DNA of 37,547 bases from Candidatus Woesearchaeota archaeon. GTDB lineage: Archaea > Nanobdellota > Nanobdellia > Woesearchaeales > SM23-78. Positions 33,494 through 37,547 of this stretch are shown one piece after another. Position numbers and translations under genes: made by a program. Numbering within the stretch: position 1 is the stretch's first letter; each line of letters starts with the position of its first letter. The stretch is taken from positions 1 to 37,547 of the forward strand of contig JAFGGS010000013.1 of NCBI GenBank assembly GCA_016930415.1. Direction: 5' to 3'. The notes below the pieces were generated by a model. That model was not told the DNA's origin. It made no database searches and was given only the letters and a program-made list of their open reading frames with translations.

Positions 33494-33694
33494 TTAGTTC
33501 GGACCTTCAAAGCCGCAAGATGGACACTTGTACTTGGTCACGATCTTCCTGCAGTTAGAGCACCTGATTATCTGGTACTTGCCGCAAGCAGGGCACATGA
33601 ACTTGACTGCTCCGCTCTCGTTCACGACGCTCGTGTTGCAGCTTAGGCAATGGTCGCCTTTCCCTGCAAGTCCTGTCTGTTCGTTTACTGCCAT
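33494..33694 (-). CDS. Two-zinc-ribbon RNA-binding-type protein
   Basis: 66 aa with four Cys pairs: CLSC (16-19), CPAC (34-37), CSNC (45-48) and CPSC (57-60), forming two zinc ribbons. This matches the archaeal family of predicted Zn-ribbon RNA-binding proteins linked to aEF1-beta and translation. ATG 33694 lies 25-35 bp from a TATA box (33719-33729), fitting leaderless transcription. Confidence 0.9.
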   Translation of the reverse strand: MAVNEQTGLAGKGDHCLSCNTSVVNESGAVKFMCPACGKYQIIRCSNCRKIVTKYKCPSCGFEGPN

Positions 33695-33718
33695 AATGCT
33701 CTTCTGGAAAATCAGGGG

Positions 33719-33729
33719 GTTTATAAAGG
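33719..33729 (-). promoter_or_regulatory. TATA box of Zn-ribbon/aEF1-beta operon
   Basis: The minus strand reads CCTTTATAAAC. Confidence 0.6.
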
Positions 33730-33799
33730 TTTCTACGCTGGTAGAAGCCTAAAGACACGGCCTTGTCGGTCACTGTTAGTCTAAAGGCTGGTTTAGGAA

Positions 33800-33810
33800 A
33801 ATATTAAAAG
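33800..33810 (+). promoter_or_regulatory. TATA-like box of coiled-coil gene
   Basis: AATATTAAAAG predicts a start near 33833, just before GAGGTG (33836-33841) and ATG 33850. Confidence 0.5.
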
Positions 33811-33849
33811 CCGCGACTGCATGACAATGGATTAAGAGGTGTCCGTGAG

Positions 33850-34422
33850 ATGGGTTTTTTGACAGGCGCAAAGCAATCTGACCAGTCAGTTGGCCTTGGA
33901 AAAGAGCTCTCTGGGCTCAAAGCCCAGTTGTCAGCGATAAGCGAGGAGCTCAAGAAGGTCGAGACCCTTGAGAAGAGCCTGGCATACCATGAGATAGTGC
34001 TCGCCAAGAAGGTGGCTGAGATGCACTCATTTGAAGAGAGGCTTGGCAGGAGCGTGAAGTCTGAGCACTTGGATGAGGTCAAGCGGGAGCTTGGGAAGAT
34101 CCAGAAGCACGAGGAGGTGCTCTTTGAGAACTCCAAGTACATCAGGGAAGCCCTGAACGAGATCCAGAAGGTCAAGGACAGCCACAGGCTGACTGGCGAG
34201 CGGAGCGAGGCGAAGGCGAAGGCCCATAAGACAGAGACAGAGGAGAACATGGGCCGGATCAAGAAGGCGATCGAGGAGATGGAAGCCAAGAGGAGGGTGC
34301 GCAGGAAGCAGATCCTCGGAGCCCTGCAGGACATGAAGAAGACCTACGACGCCAAGCTGGAGATGATTGAAGAGCAGAACAAGGATATACTAAGGAGGAT
34401 TGCAAGGCTTGAGCGGAAGTGA
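33850..34422 (+). CDS. Coiled-coil protein of unknown function
   Basis: 190 aa, almost entirely predicted coiled coil (KELSGLKAQLSAISEELKKVETLEKSL, HLDEVKRELGKIQKHEEVLF, then KKTYDAKLEMIEEQNKDILRRIARLERK). It has no TM, no Cys and a short N-terminus MGFLTGAKQSDQ like that of the 3130 gene product (MGILDVFKKKK). Shine-Dalgarno GAGGTG lies 8 nt before the ATG. A cytoskeletal or scaffold role is possible, but nothing in the sequence proves it. The valS promoter follows. Confidence 0.75.
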   Translation: MGFLTGAKQSDQSVGLGKELSGLKAQLSAISEELKKVETLEKSLAYHEIVLAKKVAEMHSFEERLGRSVKSEHLDEVKRELGKIQKHEEVLFENSKYIREALNEIQKVKDSHRLTGERSEAKAKAHKTETEENMGRIKKAIEEMEAKRRVRRKQILGALQDMKKTYDAKLEMIEEQNKDILRRIARLERK

Positions 34423-34437
34423 AGGCCTTGATAGCAA

Positions 34438-34449
34438 ACTTTAAAAAAC
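34438..34449 (+). promoter_or_regulatory. TATA box of valS
   Basis: AACTTTAAAAAA lies 23-34 bp before ATG 34472, a leaderless arrangement. Confidence 0.55.
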
Positions 34450-34471
34450 AAGTATCAGTTCTCAAGAGACG

Positions 34472-36964
34472 ATGATAGACGGCAATTACGACCCGAAGAT
34501 ATCTGAGGTGAAGTGGAAGGAATACTGGGAGAAGGAAGGCATCTTCAGGTTCGAGCCTAAGAGCGCAAAAGCAGCCTTCACCATAGACACGCCCCCGCCG
34601 ACAGTCTCTGGAGCCATGCACATCGGACACGCATTCTCATACAGCCAGCAGGACTTCGTGGCCAGATACAAGAGGATGAGAGGCTTTAACGTCTATTACC
34701 CCTTCGGGACTGATGATAACGGCCTGCCCACTGAGAGGCTTGTCGAGAAGCTCAAGAAAGTCAAGTCCACCAGGATGGAGAGGCTTGACTTCATAAAGCT
34801 CTGCAGGGAGACCATAGCAGAGATAGAGCCAGGCTTTGTAGAGGACTGGAAGAGGATAGGCATGAGCTGCGACTTCAGCCAGACCTACTCGACAATAGAC
34901 CCTTACTGCATCAAGACGAGCCAGAAGTCATTCCTTGACCTCTACAAGAAGAAGCTCATCTTCAGGAAGAGCAGCCCTAGCATGTGGTGCGTGTCCTGCC
35001 AGACAGCGATCGCCCAGGCAGAGCTTGAGGACCGAGAGCTTGGCAGCAGCTTCATAGACGTCACGTTCAAGACGACAGAGGGAGAGAACATGACCATCGC
35101 GACCACCAGGCCAGAACTCTTGCCTGCCTGCGTAATGGTGTTCGTCCATCCTGATGACAAGCGCTACAAGAAGCTCCAAGGAAAGAGGGCGATCGTCCCG
35201 ATATTCGGCCAGGAAGTCCCTATACTGGCTGACGAGAGCGCAGACCCGAAGAAGGGATCGGGCATACTCATGATATGCACATATGGCGACAGGTTCGACG
35301 CAGACGCCATCAAGAGGAAGGGCGTGGGGGCCAAGACCTGCATCACAAAGGACGGCAAGATGAATGAGAACGCAGGCGCATACGCAGGGATGACCATCAA
35401 GGACGCGAGGAAAGCCATAACCCGGGAGCTCAAAGACAAGGGACTGCTCACAAAGGAGAAACAGATAGTCCACGCGGTGAACGTGCACGACAAGTGCGGC
35501 ACAGAGATAGAGTTCCTTGAGACAGAGCAATGGTTCATAAGCGTGATAGAGAACAAGGACAAGTTCATTGAGGCAGGGAGGAGCATCAACTGGTACCCTG
35601 ACAGCATGAGGGTCAGGTATGAGCATTGGGTGCAGAACCTCAACTGGGACTGGTGCATATCAAGGCAGAGGCATTTTGGAGTCCCATTCCCGGTCTGGTA
35701 TGAGAAGAAGACCGGAAAGGTCGTGGTGGCGGATGAGAGCGACCTTCCGGTAGACCCTATGAGCCAGGCTCCCAAGGGGTACAAGAAAGAGGACCTGACT
35801 CCTGAGAAGGACATCTTCGACACATGGATGACTAGCAGCATGACCCCAGGGATAATCACTAACTGGGTTAAGGACAAGAACCCGAGCGTTGACAAGGATG
35901 TCAGGTTCGAGGATTACTATCCGACAAGCCTACGCCCCCAGGCGCACGACATAATCAGGACCTGGGCATTCTACACCATAGTCAAGGGCATGTACCATAA
36001 CAACAAAATCCCTTGGGAGAACATAATAGTCTCAGGCAACGTAGCTGATCCTAAGGGTGAGAAGATGAGCAAGAGCAAGGGCAACGTGATCCACCCGAAG
36101 GATGTCATCGAGAAATACTCTGGAGACGTGCTTAGGTTCTGGGCGGCTTCCACCAAGATGGGGGAAGACTTGGCCTATAATGAGAAAGAGCTGGTCACGG
36201 GCAAGAAGTTCGCGACAAAGCTATGGAACGCGGGCAAGTTCTGCTACAGTCACCTGACAGACTACACTCCTGAAGAGATAGACCCTTGTGAACTTGAGAT
36301 AATGGACCGCTGGCTGATCGCCAAGTACAACCAGATGATATCAGAAGCCACCAAGGGCTATGAGAGCTACAATCCAAGCGAGGGCAGGAGGGTGGTCGAG
36401 AACTTCTTCTGGCACACGTTCTGCGACAACTACCTTGAGATCGTCAAGCACAGGCTCTACGCAGAAGGCGACGATGACAAGACTTTGAAGGCAAAGAGGA
36501 GCGCCAGACATACAATATATACTGTCTTTCTCGGCGTGCTCAAGATAGCCGCTCCCATAATGTGCTTTGTCACAGAAGAGCTCTACCACGCATACTACTC
36601 AAAGAAGGAAGAGGATGGCTTCAAGAGCATCCACTTGACTAGCTGGCCTGAAGAGAAGAGATGCAAAGATGAGAAGATATCCTTAGAAGCGGGCGAGCTT
36701 GCCGTGAGCATAATCTCAGAGGTGAGAAAGTACAAGGCAGCGGGTCAGATGAGCATGAAGGCAGAGGTCGGCAGGATAACTGCGAAGTCTCCCTTTGATG
36801 TCGAACACCTCACTCACGAGGATCGGGACTGGTTAAGAGAGGATATCCTAAACACCACGAAGGCCCAGGAGCTCGAGATCGGGAAGGCAGAGGAAGCAGA
36901 GATAAGAATTGCGGGAACGACAGGACCTGCCGGCCAAAAAGAGCCAGACCATAAGAAGCCTTAG
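34472..36964 (+). CDS. valS: Valyl-tRNA synthetase
   Basis: Class I aminoacyl-tRNA synthetase charging tRNA-Val. HIGH motif in SGAMHIGHAFSYSQQD (50-53), TDDNGLPTERLVEK as in archaeal ValRS, CP1 editing domain with TTRPELLPACVMVFVHPDD, NWDWCISRQRHFGVPFPVW, and KMSKS in KGEKMSKSKGN (531-535). The anticodon-binding helical domain follows. 830 aa. The usual T of the PxxTG motif block is followed by V-S-G (PPPTVSGAMH), a common variant. The C-terminal 20 residues are Pro/Lys-rich. Confidence 0.95.
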   Translation: MIDGNYDPKISEVKWKEYWEKEGIFRFEPKSAKAAFTIDTPPPTVSGAMHIGHAFSYSQQDFVARYKRMRGFNVYYPFGTDDNGLPTERLVEKLKKVKSTRMERLDFIKLCRETIAEIEPGFVEDWKRIGMSCDFSQTYSTIDPYCIKTSQKSFLDLYKKKLIFRKSSPSMWCVSCQTAIAQAELEDRELGSSFIDVTFKTTEGENMTIATTRPELLPACVMVFVHPDDKRYKKLQGKRAIVPIFGQEVPILADESADPKKGSGILMICTYGDRFDADAIKRKGVGAKTCITKDGKMNENAGAYAGMTIKDARKAITRELKDKGLLTKEKQIVHAVNVHDKCGTEIEFLETEQWFISVIENKDKFIEAGRSINWYPDSMRVRYEHWVQNLNWDWCISRQRHFGVPFPVWYEKKTGKVVVADESDLPVDPMSQAPKGYKKEDLTPEKDIFDTWMTSSMTPGIITNWVKDKNPSVDKDVRFEDYYPTSLRPQAHDIIRTWAFYTIVKGMYHNNKIPWENIIVSGNVADPKGEKMSKSKGNVIHPKDVIEKYSGDVLRFWAASTKMGEDLAYNEKELVTGKKFATKLWNAGKFCYSHLTDYTPEEIDPCELEIMDRWLIAKYNQMISEATKGYESYNPSEGRRVVENFFWHTFCDNYLEIVKHRLYAEGDDDKTLKAKRSARHTIYTVFLGVLKIAAPIMCFVTEELYHAYYSKKEEDGFKSIHLTSWPEEKRCKDEKISLEAGELAVSIISEVRKYKAAGQMSMKAEVGRITAKSPFDVEHLTHEDRDWLREDILNTTKAQELEIGKAEEAEIRIAGTTGPAGQKEPDHKKP

Positions 36965-37040
36965 ATACAAGCTGCAAGCCTGAAAACCGTTTTCTCAGTT
37001 CTTATACTCACTACTTATAAGAGAGTAGGTTCAACGAAAG

Positions 37041-37050
37041 ATTTATATAC
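37041..37050 (+). promoter_or_regulatory. TATA box of small membrane protein operon
   Basis: ATTTATATAC predicts a leader of about 33 nt with GAGGGT at 37093-37098, 8 nt before ATG 37107. Confidence 0.6.
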
Positions 37051-37106
37051 ATCCAAGCCAAAAAATCAGAATATAAATCCTGATAGGGTTTTGAGGGTAA
37101 CTGAGG

Positions 37107-37349
37107 ATGGAAAATGACATATCTAACAGGACAATAGTCGTTCTAGTATTATTGACAGTCATAATATCGGTTCTCAGCACGCTAGTTGTCCTGAATGAGG
37201 TATACACCATGAAGATGGGAGACCAAAAGCCGGTCGTCACTGCTTCACCCAAGAACCAAGGCCAGATAAGTCTGGAGATCAAGCCGCAGAAGTCGGTGTC
37301 TGAGGCTACGGGCAGGGTTGCGTTCGAGATCAAGCCAAAGAGCAGTTAG
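37107..37349 (+). CDS. Small single-span membrane protein with internal repeat
   Basis: 80 aa. A short cytoplasmic start, one TM (IVVLVLLTVIISVLSTLVVL), then an outer segment ending in two similar 12-residue units, GQISLEIKPQKS and GRVAFEIKPKSS. There is no lipobox. Its stop overlaps the AGGAGGT Shine-Dalgarno of the next gene, so the two are coupled. The function is unknown; the repeat suggests a surface-binding or assembly tail. Confidence 0.75.
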   Translation: MENDISNRTIVVLVLLTVIISVLSTLVVLNEVYTMKMGDQKPVVTASPKNQGQISLEIKPQKSVSEATGRVAFEIKPKSS

Positions 37350-37354
37350 GAGGT
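37348..37354 (+). promoter_or_regulatory. Strong Shine-Dalgarno AGGAGGT
   Basis: The most canonical ribosome site in the window overlaps the preceding TAG stop and lies 8 nt before ATG 37363. Confidence 0.6.
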
Positions 37355-37362
37355 TATACAAG

Positions 37363-37547
37363 ATGGACTTATCAAACAAGAGCTTATCACTTCTTCTAGT
37401 GGCAGCGATAGTGATTTCGCTTGCAGGAACTATAACGACTCTTAACAGGATTAATGGGGGAGTGACTGGCCTTGCGGCAGGAAACGTCACCCTAACAATC
37501 GGATCGACAGAAGCATGCGAAGTCGAAACCAACGTAAGCTTCGGAAG
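37363..37547 (+). CDS. Exported protein, N-terminal part (cut by window end)
   Basis: The first 61 codons are visible. MDLSNKSLSLLLVAAIVISLAG forms a signal-anchor or signal peptide, followed by TGLAAGNVTLTIGSTEACEVE. The GLAxGNVTLTI pattern is common at the N-termini of DPANN archaeal surface proteins. It continues past the window. It shares the MxxSN/xxL start style and operon with the preceding small membrane protein. Confidence 0.7.
   Translation, partial: MDLSNKSLSLLLVAAIVISLAGTITTLNRINGGVTGLAAGNVTLTIGSTEACEVETNVSFG

Overview
The window is chromosomal DNA from an archaeon. The information-processing genes are archaeal in type: aIF1A, aIF2 gamma, aIF5B, aEF1-beta, uS7, uS15, eS1, eL43, Rpo12, prefoldin beta, the KEOPS subunit Pcc1, a GAN/RecJ-like DHH nuclease and archaeal ValRS. 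Transcription signals are also archaeal, with TATA boxes (TTTATAAA-like) about 25-30 bp upstream of first genes, many of which would give leaderless mRNAs, and GGTGA-type Shine-Dalgarno sites at internal genes. Very small proteins, bacterial-type GyrB, lipobox proteins and an LspA homologue point to a DPANN lineage, most likely Woesearchaeota/Pacearchaeota-like. That placement is inferred from gene content and was not computed. I see no rRNA, CRISPR array or complete insertion sequence.

Layout. 1-4.2 kb: a MagIII-like DNA glycosylase divergent from a TrmB-type regulator, then a run of small membrane or low-complexity proteins ending in LspA. 4.2-7.6 kb: aIF1A, a small Cys protein, an amino-acid permease fused to a methyltransferase, and uS7. 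7.7-12.6 kb: aIF2 gamma, a Tyr-rich exported protein, a PurO-like protein, and the uS15-RecJ pair. 12.6-15.3 kb: a lipoprotein, an S26 signal-peptidase-like protein, a lone receiver domain and methionine aminopeptidase. 15.4-22.6 kb: GyrB, eS1, a second lipoprotein and topoisomerase IA. 22.7-24.3 kb: tRNA-Pro(UGG) followed by a partial duplication of its 3' end carrying a double-hairpin insert, then the block eL43-Rpo12-Pcc1-prefoldin beta-UPF0147. 24.3-29.4 kb: an MscS-like channel, a methyltransferase, an asparagine-synthetase-like enzyme, a small helical protein, a PUA-domain protein and aIF5B. 29.4-33.1 kb: a DEAD-box helicase with a long structured leader and a large lipoprotein. 33.1-37.5 kb: aEF1-beta, a Zn-ribbon protein, a coiled-coil protein, ValRS and two small exported or membrane proteins, the last cut by the window edge.

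Most of the window is housekeeping: translation, topology and RNA polymerase. The accessory theme is the cell envelope. It includes LspA, three lipobox proteins, a signal-peptidase-like enzyme, a 37 % tyrosine exported protein, single-span membrane proteins and a permease-methyltransferase fusion. The main candidates for something undescribed are the interrupted tRNA-Pro duplication, the archaeal lipoprotein set with LspA, the permease-methyltransferase fusion and the Tyr-rich secreted protein.
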